NCBI RefSeq assembly: GCF_900119485.1
Contig: NZ_FPJZ01000007.1
Location: forward strand, 46,086-110,085
Origin: Thermoactinomyces sp. DSM 45891
Lineage (GTDB): Bacteria > Bacillota > Bacilli > Thermoactinomycetales > Thermoactinomycetaceae
Direction of reading: 5' to 3'
Length of the DNA: 64,000 nt
A program made the position numbers and the translations under genes. A model generated the notes under the pieces. It did no database searches. It saw only the letters and a program-made list of their open reading frames with translations, and was not told the origin of the DNA. Positions 1-9,217 of the stretch are shown here, piece after piece. Numbering within the stretch: the stretch's first letter is position 1; each line of letters opens with the position of its first letter.

Positions 1-1
1 T

Positions 2-214
2 GACGAATTACGCGTCGTCACAGTTCGTGAGACATTTGTCTATGTGATTCAGAAGATGTGGACGACAGATGCACTCGATCGAACCGTAATCGTTCCAAGA
101 GAAAAGCCTGTCCTCACTCTTACTACGTGTTATCCGTTTTCATATATTGGTCCTGCCCCAGAACGGTATATCATTGAAGCCCATTTAACGACGCGATTGA
201 CCAATTCGGATTAA
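2..214 (+). CDS. class D-type sortase, C-terminal part (5' end outside window)
   Basis: An open frame enters from the left edge and encodes about 70 residues ending in LTLTTCYPFSYIGPAPERYI. The TLTTC cysteine and the arginine 13 residues later match the catalytic Cys and Arg of class D sortases, membrane transpeptidases that cut an LPxTG-like motif and attach proteins to the cell wall. It stops 18 bases before the TcpC-like gene, so it is probably in the same operon. Sortases in conjugation loci may anchor surface adhesins; that role is inference here. The N-terminal anchor and catalytic His are outside the window. Confidence 0.8.
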   Translation, partial: DELRVVTVRETFVYVIQKMWTTDALDRTVIVPREKPVLTLTTCYPFSYIGPAPERYIIEAHLTTRLTNSD

Positions 215-232
215 TTTAGTAGGAGGAAGACA

Positions 233-1132
233 ATGTCACAACTAGCGAAGCGGAAATTTGCGATATTTGGATTTTGGCTGTTATTGATCTACACGGCAGT
301 TAGTACAACAGCTGTATGGTTAATCCAATTTGGAATTGTACCTTCAAGTCCAAGAACAGTAACAGCGGCAAAACAACAAGTACTGACCAGTGGGCTAGGG
401 GACGTTTTGAGTGAAACGGCTTTTGTGGATCAATTTGTAAGGGAATATTTCACATGGAATCAAGGAAATGAAACTATTCGAGCGAGCCGATTGAAGCCTT
501 ATTTGCATTCCACGGTAGATCCACAAGCGGGGATCGATATGAAAAATGCAACTTATAATTCATTCCCTCGTTCAGTTGGAATTTGGAAAATAGAAGATGG
601 CGAAGGTGGAATGAAAAAGGTATACGTTACAGTAGATACTGTACTAACCCATGCGAAAAACGAAAGTGATCAGCGTAGGGCGATTCGTTATCTAGCTGTT
701 ACGATTCAGAGATCAGGTGAGTCTTTTGTAGTGGTAGATAAGCCTTATTTAATGGCACCACCAGTTCCCTCTAAAATCGAACTTCCTGAGATAAAAACGG
801 AACCGGGAGAGGCTGTTTCGGATGCAGAGCGAGTCCAGATCGAGAATTTCTTAAAGTCGTTTTGGAAGGTATATACTACTGGGACAGAGAATGAAATTGG
901 CTATTATGAAAAAGAAAAGGATGTTATTTCAAAGGGATTGGCCGGGCTAGTCGGTTTATCCGATGTAAAAAATGTGGCAGTTACCAAGAATCAAGGAAAA
1001 CTAGAAGTGAAGTGTGATGTATCGTTTACTGACTTACCTAGTGGGGGCCAGCTATCCTATCAATACTCGCTATCAGTAGTAAAGGAAGGCGACCGCTTCT
1101 ATGTAACCAATATGAAGCAAGGGGTGAGATAA
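233..1132 (+). CDS. TcpC-like conjugal transfer protein (bitopic membrane protein)
   Basis: A 299-residue protein with one membrane segment at about residues 12-33 and a large outer domain. This is the architecture of the TcpC/VirB8-like family that forms a scaffold of Gram-positive conjugation channels. The ATG follows AGGAGG (221-226). The gene is first in a tightly packed run with TcpD-, TcpE-, VirB4- and TcpH-like proteins, which supports the call more than sequence alone. The usual TcpC body of two NTF2-like domains fits the length. Probable surface-side scaffold of a type IV secretion complex. Confidence 0.7.
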   Translation: MSQLAKRKFAIFGFWLLLIYTAVSTTAVWLIQFGIVPSSPRTVTAAKQQVLTSGLGDVLSETAFVDQFVREYFTWNQGNETIRASRLKPYLHSTVDPQAGIDMKNATYNSFPRSVGIWKIEDGEGGMKKVYVTVDTVLTHAKNESDQRRAIRYLAVTIQRSGESFVVVDKPYLMAPPVPSKIELPEIKTEPGEAVSDAERVQIENFLKSFWKVYTTGTENEIGYYEKEKDVISKGLAGLVGLSDVKNVAVTKNQGKLEVKCDVSFTDLPSGGQLSYQYSLSVVKEGDRFYVTNMKQGVR

Positions 1133-1133
1133 T

Positions 1134-1403
1134 ATGAATGATTTTTTATATCCATTCGCTATTTTTTTAGCTGATACTCCTGCTGCTAAATTAGAGAAAT
1201 CTTTAGGCGCAGAGATCGGGTCTGTTTTTTTACTAATCGTTATTTTTGTAAGTGTGACTCTATTTTGGAAGCGTGCGTTTACCGCTTTCTTAGGATTTGC
1301 TTTGTTTGCCATGTTTGTCAGCGTATTTGTTTTCAAACCAGAATTGGTGCAATCTTTGGGTGAAAATGGGTTTTCATGGCTATTTGAAGCGTTTTTGAAG
1401 TGA
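1134..1403 (+). CDS. small two-helix membrane protein, TcpD-like position
   Basis: An 89-residue protein with two hydrophobic helices at about residues 27-45 and 48-67 joined by a short WKRA turn. The ATG begins one base after the TcpC-like stop, so translation is probably coupled. Size, topology and location between TcpC-like and TcpE-like genes match the TcpD-type small membrane proteins of pCW3/ICE conjugation loci. The sequence itself has no diagnostic motif, so the assignment rests mainly on context. Confidence 0.55.
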   Translation: MNDFLYPFAIFLADTPAAKLEKSLGAEIGSVFLLIVIFVSVTLFWKRAFTAFLGFALFAMFVSVFVFKPELVQSLGENGFSWLFEAFLK

Positions 1404-1407
1404 TGCC

Positions 1408-1827
1408 ATGAAACAAATACGAGTTTACAACCAGGTTTTTCGTATTGAGAAGACCGTCTATTCCATCCAAGGAATTCAATTACCTATTCCCGTTTCGTAT
1501 CGTCAGTTAGCATTTTTTGCAGGAACTTTATTCCTTATGTTTCTGCTAAACGAAATTCCACCGTTTAGTTGGGTGGATTATTATCTAATTAAGTTTATCG
1601 GCATCCCGCTCTTAGTAGCATGGTTTTTTACAAGAAAAACACTAGATGGTAAAGCACCCCACCGATTTTTGATTCGCTTTCTCGAGTACCGTTCACAGCC
1701 AAAGTACTTTGCTAGATATCAAGAAATTCCGGTTGATAAAAAGGCTAGTTATCACTATACAGGTACGGTTGTATATCGCAGACATGAGGAGGTGACGGAT
1801 GATGCCAAACATTCCCTTTCCGATTAA
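1408..1827 (+). CDS. TcpE-family conjugal transfer membrane protein
   Basis: A 139-residue protein that starts with a beta-rich segment (YNQVFRIEKTVYSIQGIQLPIPVS). Two transmembrane helices at about residues 33-50 and 58-76 follow, then a basic cytoplasmic tail with a conserved-looking RFLEYRSQPKYF. This layout is typical of TcpE/PrgI-like inner membrane components of Gram-positive type IV secretion. Its last 29 bases overlap the VirB4-like gene, a strong sign of co-translation. Confidence 0.7.
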   Translation: MKQIRVYNQVFRIEKTVYSIQGIQLPIPVSYRQLAFFAGTLFLMFLLNEIPPFSWVDYYLIKFIGIPLLVAWFFTRKTLDGKAPHRFLIRFLEYRSQPKYFARYQEIPVDKKASYHYTGTVVYRRHEEVTDDAKHSLSD

Positions 1828-4309
1828 ATACTTTGAGCAGAATCTTATTTTTGGCATAGATGGAACCGTCTCTGCTTACTATGAGTTGCAACCCTTTAAT
1901 TATGATTTTCGCTCGGTGGATGAGCAGTTGGATCTTCTTGGGAATCTGGAAACCCTCTACTGGAATATACAAGCTGATACACATGCACTTGTCGTCCCTG
2001 AATTTCACAGCTTAGAAGAGCATCGATCGGAGCTATATAGTCAGCTATCTCCTGATCTCGGGAAGGAGGGGGCTGGATTTATTGAGGCTAGCATGGACCA
2101 CTTATCGGGGAAGGGTGTACATTCACACCGCTTTTATTTAGGAATCAAGCTAAAGGAAAGCCAAGTGAAAAATGGTTCTATTCTTGCAGATCTTGCATAT
2201 GTATGGAAGGATTTTAAGCGGTATTTGTTAGCTCGTTCGGGAACGGAAATTCCTGAAATTTTTGAAGAAGAGATCCAAACGTACCGGACCCAGGAAGAGT
2301 TGTTTTACTCTCGAATCAATAGCTGTTTTCGTGTGCGAAGAGTGGCAACTGAAGACTTTGAGTGGTTGATTAGACGTAGTTTTTACCGAGGAATAGCTAG
2401 GACTCCAAAAAGAAAAAATTGGAAACCAGAAGCGACTCCTGTTCACATACAAGGAAAAAAAGCACTTCGTCCTGGACGTGATGTACTAACTTTAGCAGAA
2501 GGATCTTTTACTGCTATTGCGGGGCGTCGCTTGGAAGTAGAGCAATTTGTTCAAGGGGTTTCTCGAAAAGGATACATGGCGTTTTTGACCATTTCCCATA
2601 TTCCAGATAAAGCACCGTTCCCTGGGATTGAGTGGTTGTATCAGTTACAAAAACTTTCGTTTCCTGTTGAAGCCTCCGTTAGAACTGAAACCATTGAGTA
2701 TAGTAAGGCATTAGCTCAAGTTCAAAATAAGAAAAAAGAGCTAAAAGCAGAAGATGAGCATGCGTCTGAAAGTGGAGAAGATACTTCTTTTCATATTTTA
2801 AACAGTCGACAAGAAGCGCTAGAGTTAGAGAACAATCTACGAACGGACAAGTTTCCACTATTAACGACATCCATTGTACTATGTGTTTCTGCTACAACGA
2901 TTGAAGAGTTACATATGAGAATTCAATTAATTAAAGATTTGTATAGCGACATGATGGTTCAAATTGAAGTTCCCTACGGAGACCAGTGGCGGGCATTTAA
3001 TGAATTTTTACCAGGTTCTAAGCGTTACATCACGGATTATATTCATCATATGGACCCTACTGCTGTAGCGGCAGGGATGTTTGGTGCAACCCGCCAATTG
3101 GGGGATGGTCTGGGTCATTTTATCGGGATGTCACAAAACCTACCAGTGTTCTTCCAGCATGATCGTGGGCCTAAAGATCCTAGGCTAAGTACGACTGCTT
3201 CAGCAGCTTTTATTGGATCACTTGGAGCTGGGAAGTCACTAGGGGCAAACTTATTGGCTTACCAAGCACTTTTAAATGGATCAAAAGTACTTATTTTTGA
3301 TCCCAAAGATGAGCGTGGTTACTGGCCAGAGTTATTACCTGAATTAAAGCCAATCTCCCGTGTGGTTACACTACGAGCGAGCATGGAGGATCGAGGAAAA
3401 TTAGACCCGTTATCGGGAGCCCATAATCCAACCGAGTTAACTGCATCGGCTGAAACAGCCAAACGAATTCTCCAATTTTTATCGAGAGCGGCTGATGGCA
3501 CCTATGAAGCGATTTCGATCGGAAAAGCGGTAGACTACGTTGTACAAAATGATCCCAAGCCATCGATGACTGCGGTGCTTGAAGCTTTGATCGAGTCGAA
3601 TAAACTAGCACCAGAGAAGCGGCAAGAGAGTTTAGGAGAGATGGTAGATGTTCTTCAATATTTAGCGACATCGGGCCAAGGACAGCTTTTGTTTGGTGAT
3701 GGTAGTCAAGAGGCAATCGATTTATCGAAGCCACTAACCATCTTGCAGATTGAAGATCTACAGCTACCAGAAGAGAGTCAAACGGATTTTGGACGTATGG
3801 GAATTGCCTTATTGATGGCAATTTCAGATTTCTCGCGGAGATTCTCTCATCAGACAGGTGATGGCTTTAAACTTGTTCTATTTGACGAATCGTGGAGATT
3901 AGCGAAGGTTCGTGAAGGCAGAGCGATTTTAGAGGAGCTGGTTCGTACAGGTAGAAGCAAAAATGCCGCTATATACCTGATTAGCCAGAATGCTAAGGAT
4001 TTACTAGGGGAAGAGATCCGATCTAATTTAGGATGTCGATTTGTCTTTCGATGTCGTGACCAGCGAGAAGCGGAAGCAGCTTGCGATATCTTAGGCATCG
4101 AGGCAAATGAGTACAACGTGGAGAGAATTCGTAATCTACCAACAGGAATGTGCTTGCTATCTGATCTTGAAAAATGTGTCAATGAATTAGAGATTCAAAT
4201 AGTAGAGGAACGAATTTTTCATGCATTCGATACCAGACCGGGCTCAAATAAGAAGAAGCAAACAGGAATTACCATTGAGCGGATCACTCGGCGGACAGGT
4301 ACTTCCTAA
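1799..4309 (+). CDS. VirB4-like conjugation ATPase (TcpF/ConE type)
   Basis: An 836-residue ATPase that would power a conjugation or secretion channel from the inner membrane face. Walker A (GSLGAGKS) lies at residues 473-480 and Walker B (LVLFDES) ends near residue 697. These sit in the C-terminal half, after a long N-terminal domain, as in VirB4. A motor-type RTGRSKNAAIYLISQN segment and a FVFRCRD segment follow. There are two adjacent ATGs (1799, 1802) behind GAGGAGGTG. The start overlaps the TcpE-like gene, and a 154-base gap without a convincing gene separates it from the TcpH-like gene. Confidence 0.88.
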   Translation: MMPNIPFPIKYFEQNLIFGIDGTVSAYYELQPFNYDFRSVDEQLDLLGNLETLYWNIQADTHALVVPEFHSLEEHRSELYSQLSPDLGKEGAGFIEASMDHLSGKGVHSHRFYLGIKLKESQVKNGSILADLAYVWKDFKRYLLARSGTEIPEIFEEEIQTYRTQEELFYSRINSCFRVRRVATEDFEWLIRRSFYRGIARTPKRKNWKPEATPVHIQGKKALRPGRDVLTLAEGSFTAIAGRRLEVEQFVQGVSRKGYMAFLTISHIPDKAPFPGIEWLYQLQKLSFPVEASVRTETIEYSKALAQVQNKKKELKAEDEHASESGEDTSFHILNSRQEALELENNLRTDKFPLLTTSIVLCVSATTIEELHMRIQLIKDLYSDMMVQIEVPYGDQWRAFNEFLPGSKRYITDYIHHMDPTAVAAGMFGATRQLGDGLGHFIGMSQNLPVFFQHDRGPKDPRLSTTASAAFIGSLGAGKSLGANLLAYQALLNGSKVLIFDPKDERGYWPELLPELKPISRVVTLRASMEDRGKLDPLSGAHNPTELTASAETAKRILQFLSRAADGTYEAISIGKAVDYVVQNDPKPSMTAVLEALIESNKLAPEKRQESLGEMVDVLQYLATSGQGQLLFGDGSQEAIDLSKPLTILQIEDLQLPEESQTDFGRMGIALLMAISDFSRRFSHQTGDGFKLVLFDESWRLAKVREGRAILEELVRTGRSKNAAIYLISQNAKDLLGEEIRSNLGCRFVFRCRDQREAEAACDILGIEANEYNVERIRNLPTGMCLLSDLEKCVNELEIQIVEERIFHAFDTRPGSNKKKQTGITIERITRRTGTS

Positions 4310-4463
4310 TATTCGTATCATTTCTAGGTATATATGTACGTATGTTGGGAATTTACGTCTGTGGGCTACGAGGCAGAACACGTCAAACCAGGAAGAAAAC
4401 TTGGCTCTTTATGGAGTTTTGTAAAGTTTTTCGTAGCGGGAAAAGAAAAAAGGAGAAGAGTGG

Positions 4464-6032
4464 ATGAACAAAAAAAGATGGCTACCCATGAGCTTCATCC
4501 TTCTGTTTATCTGCCTCATCTGTAGCCGCGATCTAGTCTATGCAGAAGAGACAGGGCAAGAAAGTTCCACAGCTGCAGGGGAAGCTCAAACACAAAGTGC
4601 AGAAGGCAACAATATGTTGTTTGATGTTTTTACAAGATTTCCGGAAGAAAAGATACAGAAATCAAAAGAAGCAGGTTATGAAGTAAACTATGCCAGATAT
4701 GACTCGAGCCGGTATACTTTGGAGTTTGAGGCGGATGGACAAAACTGGTGGGATATAGCTGAAAAAGCTGAAAATATCGGGCATTACACCTTGTATCAAC
4801 TAGATAACACGATCTGGCAGGTAATCCTTAGTTGGGATTTTACAGTCATTTCTGCCATCCAGAGCGCATTTTCATTAGATATTGTAAATGAGTTTGCAGA
4901 AACAGTTGAGAAAACGATTCAACAGTTTGCTGGCTTTAATGGAACTACTATCATATCGGGCAAAGGGTTATGGGGAGGATTTATCTTATTTGTAATCGTC
5001 ATTTCAGGAGCTTGGTTTGCTTATAGAGGCTTATATAAACGGGACCAGACAAATGCGGTTTCAAGCATTATTACGATGATGGTAATCTTCATGGCATCGT
5101 TGGCCTTCTTTGCGAATGCTGGTGGGATTATGAAGGATCTAAATGCGATTAGCAGTGGGATCAGTACGGAGTTGATGGGGATTTCATTGAATCTAGGTGA
5201 CGTGGGAACCAATGGAGGGAGTTCTGAGGATGATGTAGTAGATGGGATTCGAAATGGTGCTGGAAAACCACAAAACTCGAATGAAGTAAAAGCTTCTCCA
5301 GTTACCTATCCGTTTCGCTTAGCAGATCAAGTGTATCACCTACTCATTTATGAACCCTATTTGATGCTTCAATATGGCAATGTGGACGGCTCCGACGCTG
5401 TTAACTATGCTAGGGCGAAGAAGTTACTAAGCCAAAAGCCTGGTAGCGAAGCCAGGAAACAAGTTGTTAAACAAGAAGTGCTCGGGACAGATGGAAATCC
5501 TCCTAATATCATGATGACAACCAAAGGCACTTTCCAACGACTAAGCATTCTATTGTTGCTCGGAATTACTCACTTTGTAATAGGTATTGTGTTCTTTTTA
5601 ACAGCAGGGGCAGTTATTCTCTATCAATTTTTCTTTATCATTTTTGCTCTATTTGCTCCGATCGCGTTACTACTGGCACTCTATCCTGCATGGTCAAGTA
5701 TTGCGGTCAATTGGTTAAAAACATTTTTAGGATATCAATTAATCAAAATCATATTAGGCGTCTTTTTAAGTATCTTGCTTACGATCTCGAATTTCCTCTA
5801 TCGCCTGACTCCGCCTAAGGATTATGGATATTCATGGACCATCATTATGCAGTTGATTTTAGTGGTGGGAGTTATGTGGAAAAGAAAAGAGTTGTATGGA
5901 GTATTAAATACAACGTTTTCTGGGAAGCCCGACAAGGGAATTGCGGACCCTGGCTTGCGCAATATGCTAAATAAGATCAATCAGTATGCTTCAAACACTT
6001 CTACTAGACTTGGAAAAATTCGACGTAAATAG
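4464..6032 (+). CDS. TcpH/TrbL-like polytopic conjugation channel protein
   Basis: A 522-residue protein with a signal-like N terminus (hydrophobic 9-22, then YAEE). An outer region follows, then membrane helices at about 168-185, 196-216, 350-385, 390-412 and 430-450. Position after the VirB4-like ATPase and this topology match the TcpH/VirB6-like channel component. The ATG is preceded by GGAGAAG. A charged, flexible loop (SSEDDVVDGIRNGAGKPQN) separates the two membrane blocks. The stop shares a base with an upstream GTG of the next frame, but that GTG is not the preferred start. Confidence 0.7.
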   Translation: MNKKRWLPMSFILLFICLICSRDLVYAEETGQESSTAAGEAQTQSAEGNNMLFDVFTRFPEEKIQKSKEAGYEVNYARYDSSRYTLEFEADGQNWWDIAEKAENIGHYTLYQLDNTIWQVILSWDFTVISAIQSAFSLDIVNEFAETVEKTIQQFAGFNGTTIISGKGLWGGFILFVIVISGAWFAYRGLYKRDQTNAVSSIITMMVIFMASLAFFANAGGIMKDLNAISSGISTELMGISLNLGDVGTNGGSSEDDVVDGIRNGAGKPQNSNEVKASPVTYPFRLADQVYHLLIYEPYLMLQYGNVDGSDAVNYARAKKLLSQKPGSEARKQVVKQEVLGTDGNPPNIMMTTKGTFQRLSILLLLGITHFVIGIVFFLTAGAVILYQFFFIIFALFAPIALLLALYPAWSSIAVNWLKTFLGYQLIKIILGVFLSILLTISNFLYRLTPPKDYGYSWTIIMQLILVVGVMWKRKELYGVLNTTFSGKPDKGIADPGLRNMLNKINQYASNTSTRLGKIRRK

Positions 6033-6106
6033 TGGTAGAATCTTTTGTCTCCAGAAGATTATGGATCAATGTGATAGTTGATTCAAAAAAGGTGGGATTA
6101 CGTGGT

Positions 6107-8707
6107 ATGAGTTGGCTAAAAGAGCCTAAAGGCGGCGATGATCAGCTCAAAGGAATTCCTAGGCTTGTATTGTTCTATATGGTCATACCAGTAGGCGTTC
6201 TTTTGCTCTTAGTACAAGTTTGGCCTTATCTGGAAGAAACGCTAGAAGGAAGAAAAACGGGTCAGGCCGTTGCAAACGAGACGAAAAAAGTGGTAGTGGA
6301 TACAGCAGGCTCTCTCGGGGATATAGCACTGCAAGTTTTGTTTTGGGGTTTGTTAGTAGCGGCTATAGGTGCAGTATTGTGGGCGGTAGGAGGTTATATT
6401 TTGTACCGTTATTACAGGCAACAAGCCCTTCTGCAAGCCAGATATATTCGGATTTTGCCTTCCGACGATACGATTTTGGATGTTGAAAAGATAACAGTCT
6501 TAACTCGTACTTTTGGAGAGATGCATCGCCATCGCCGTCACCGTGTGTTATGGGGTCCCCCTTGGTTCCGATTACGATTTGCGATGCCACTTGGCAGCAA
6601 TGAGATCGGCATATATCTTTCATTTCCACTCGACAAAAAGAGTAGTGTCATTGATACCATTCGGGGTACGTATCCCAATGCGGAGATTCATGATCTAAAA
6701 CCAAGCCAATTTCCACAACCTACAAAGGGTGGGGTAGGAGGGATTTTTACCGATCAATGGGGAAAAAGAAAGGGGTTGCCTTTGGCCTCTCTCGAGCAGA
6801 AAAAGGCCAGTATGTTAGGAGATGTATTAAACTGTTTACGACCAGGATCTTTTATCGACCTTCAATTTTCCCCTGTAAAATGGAGTCGCTTTGAAAAGAG
6901 ATTTGAAGGTGCATATGATGATTTGAAAGATAAAAAAATGAGTGATTTGGACCCTGAAGAAAAGCAAAGGAAGATTAGTCTCATAAAACGTACAACAGGG
7001 AGAGAGCTCCCTTTTAAAATGAGATTATCGATTTGGTCAAACTCACCACAAGCTGTTTCCGTGATTCGATCCACTGCAGAATCGATTACAACGACCATGA
7101 ATTATGATGGTGCGATTCGATTCTGGCTACAATCTCGTTGGAATCCGATGGCGGATGTGAATCCGATTCCGACACCACTACCAGGTAGTTTCATGATTTG
7201 GTCAGGAGAAGAGATGGCCAATTTATTTCACTTACCACCTGGCAGTCATTTTATTTACCAAGATCCTGAGCCAAATGATGAAGATCCTAGGGGGAAGCTC
7301 CTACACATTTCTCAAAATCAACGGTCCTTAGCAGAAAGTGAGTGGACGGAAGGGGTATTGATTGGAAAAGTGAAGCACCCACTCTATACACGAGAGGTGA
7401 GGGTTCCTCATGAACACCTTAGTAGGAACTTCCTTTTAACAGGAGCGAGTGGGATGGGCAAGTCTAGCGCAGGAGTTGAGATGATCCAATCGATGATCGA
7501 TGATTGGATTCAAAATCCAGAAGCTCCTGGTTTCACCATTATTGATCCCGCTAGAGAAATTATTGCGATTATTGAAAATCGATTGCGTTATTTAGAAGGA
7601 ACAGGGGTCCCTATTCCAAAGGAAAAGATACACCATTTTAACCTAAGTACCGATACGACTCATGTAGTAGGACTTAACTTACTACATCCCATTTCCGATA
7701 TTCCGGTTAACGAGTTGTCGGAACAGATTGCTGACATTCTATTGTTTGAACAAATTCCAAGTGACCTACAGGCCCGCACACGCCGTTTATTAGCTATGGC
7801 AATTCATAGTTTACTAGAAGACAATGTGACTCACACAGTTCTGGGAATTGATGATTTCTTCCGCAATGAGAAGTTTCGTCACAGTGTACTTGAAAATGGA
7901 AAAGATCCTTATGTAAAAAGATATTGGGCTAAATTTGATCAACAGATGAACTTGGAGATTGAACCGATTTTGGCCCAAATTGATCCTCTACTACAAGATC
8001 CGACTATGCGAAGAATCTTCCTACAAAAAGAGTCGTTGTTTGCTTACAAGAAGGCCATGGATGAAGGCCATCTCGTGTTTTTTGATTTGTATGGTATGCA
8101 AGACAATGAGGTGAAAGTGACAGTTGGACACCTCGTTCATCTTTATCATCAGTATTCCAAACAACGCGACTACAGTGCTAGGTTTCATCTTATGTTAGTG
8201 GAAGAAGCTCATCTCGTTCAGATCCCTATTGTGACGGCTCTATTATCAGAGGATGCAAAGGATAATTTTGGAATCGGACTGGTTACGAGAGATATTGACT
8301 CATTTCATGAAGAGAATTTTATGCAGGCCATAAAGGGCAATATTGGAATGATTCTAAGTTGTGCCCAACACGAGGGGGCTGATGAAGTAGAAAGCCTGAC
8401 GCGTGGATTGGTTAAAACTACCTTCTTAGAACGACTACAGGAGCGAAATGTCGCTGTTTATTTACGGACAAAGAAAAATCAACGTAGCCATACGACAGTA
8501 TGTATAGTTGAAAATGATCCGCCATTTGTTTATTTACCAGATGGAAAAATAGCTGATCACCGCACGGAGGAACTAGGGTTTGCCAGGAGATGGGGATTAG
8601 ATTGGGGGCTAGAAATAATGAGGCAGTCTGCTGAAGCTCGCCCTATTGAAGAGATTGATCCCCAAATTGCTGAATATATGACCGAAAACTACAACATCCA
8701 TGATTAA
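6107..8707 (+). CDS. VirD4/HerA-like membrane ATPase, probable coupling protein
   Basis: An 867-residue protein from the ATG at 6107, which follows AAAAAAGGTGGG; the longer frame begins at a GTG (6032) with a poor site. Two membrane helices lie near residues 22-39 and 82-104. Walker A (GASGMGKS) is at 446-453 and a Walker B-like LMLVEEAH near 695-701. A second acidic residue replaces the usual aspartate, as in HerA/TraD-type motors. It would bring DNA or protein to the channel. The 340-residue region between helices and ATPase (FPLDKKSSVIDTIRGTYPNAEIHDL) resembles N-terminal parts of TraG/TraD-type ATPases, but I cannot assign a named domain. Confidence 0.72.
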   Translation: MSWLKEPKGGDDQLKGIPRLVLFYMVIPVGVLLLLVQVWPYLEETLEGRKTGQAVANETKKVVVDTAGSLGDIALQVLFWGLLVAAIGAVLWAVGGYILYRYYRQQALLQARYIRILPSDDTILDVEKITVLTRTFGEMHRHRRHRVLWGPPWFRLRFAMPLGSNEIGIYLSFPLDKKSSVIDTIRGTYPNAEIHDLKPSQFPQPTKGGVGGIFTDQWGKRKGLPLASLEQKKASMLGDVLNCLRPGSFIDLQFSPVKWSRFEKRFEGAYDDLKDKKMSDLDPEEKQRKISLIKRTTGRELPFKMRLSIWSNSPQAVSVIRSTAESITTTMNYDGAIRFWLQSRWNPMADVNPIPTPLPGSFMIWSGEEMANLFHLPPGSHFIYQDPEPNDEDPRGKLLHISQNQRSLAESEWTEGVLIGKVKHPLYTREVRVPHEHLSRNFLLTGASGMGKSSAGVEMIQSMIDDWIQNPEAPGFTIIDPAREIIAIIENRLRYLEGTGVPIPKEKIHHFNLSTDTTHVVGLNLLHPISDIPVNELSEQIADILLFEQIPSDLQARTRRLLAMAIHSLLEDNVTHTVLGIDDFFRNEKFRHSVLENGKDPYVKRYWAKFDQQMNLEIEPILAQIDPLLQDPTMRRIFLQKESLFAYKKAMDEGHLVFFDLYGMQDNEVKVTVGHLVHLYHQYSKQRDYSARFHLMLVEEAHLVQIPIVTALLSEDAKDNFGIGLVTRDIDSFHEENFMQAIKGNIGMILSCAQHEGADEVESLTRGLVKTTFLERLQERNVAVYLRTKKNQRSHTTVCIVENDPPFVYLPDGKIADHRTEELGFARRWGLDWGLEIMRQSAEARPIEEIDPQIAEYMTENYNIHD

Positions 8708-8744
8708 CTCTGTTTAACAGACATCAGTTTGGGGTGATGGAGAA

Positions 8745-9026
8745 GTGAAACAGCTAATAAAAACAATAGGTCCTTTTCTTGAGATCTTTCTTATTAGTTA
8801 CTTTATGGGCTTCGCGTATGGGAACGCAGTGGCGGTCATGAGTATCATCTTTTTGTGTATCATGAGTTATTTTATAAGACCCTTTATCATTCCGCTTGGT
8901 TGGGGGATGGCAGCATGTACGGTGATATGGGCATCAGATCAGTTTTCGTTGATCGATGCTCTACTCTTTGCGGGACTGGTAGGAGGATTTCGCTATTTGC
9001 TGATGCGCTTTAAAATATGGAGCTAG
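8745..9026 (+). CDS. small membrane protein, last gene of the conjugation operon
   Basis: A 93-residue protein with about three membrane helices and no recognisable motif. The GTG start follows GGGGTGATGG. It lies 37 bases after the coupling ATPase and is followed by an intrinsic terminator, so it is probably the last gene of the secretion operon. Function unknown; a small channel subunit or an immunity/exclusion protein are both possible. Confidence 0.6.
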   Translation: MKQLIKTIGPFLEIFLISYFMGFAYGNAVAVMSIIFLCIMSYFIRPFIIPLGWGMAACTVIWASDQFSLIDALLFAGLVGGFRYLLMRFKIWS

Positions 9027-9033
9027 CATTATA

Positions 9034-9070
9034 AAAATCAGGAGCTTGCAATAGGCTTCTGATTTTTTTT
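9034..9070 (+). terminator. intrinsic terminator of the conjugation operon
   Basis: Inverted repeat AAAATCAGGAGC / GCTTCTGATTTT (one wobble pair) with an 8-base loop, followed by a run of T. It ends the operon and marks a likely boundary to unrelated genes. Confidence 0.85.
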
Positions 9071-9217
9071 GTAAATTGGAGGTCAAAATAATAGCTATTT
9101 TTTTGATATATGAGGTAAAATGTTTACCAAGCAAATTTAATAGAATGTTGTTATTTAGATAATGTAAATATTTTTCATTCTTGAAGACTGAACTTACATG
9201 AAGGAGGTACCCGTTTA

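Noticed and set aside
3366..3821. 151-codon minus-strand frame
   Set aside because: Fully inside the VirB4-like ATPase gene, no ribosome site, no recognisable protein.
4221..4525. Short frames between the VirB4-like and TcpH-like genes
   Set aside because: They overlap both genes, lack ribosome sites and encode low-complexity peptides.
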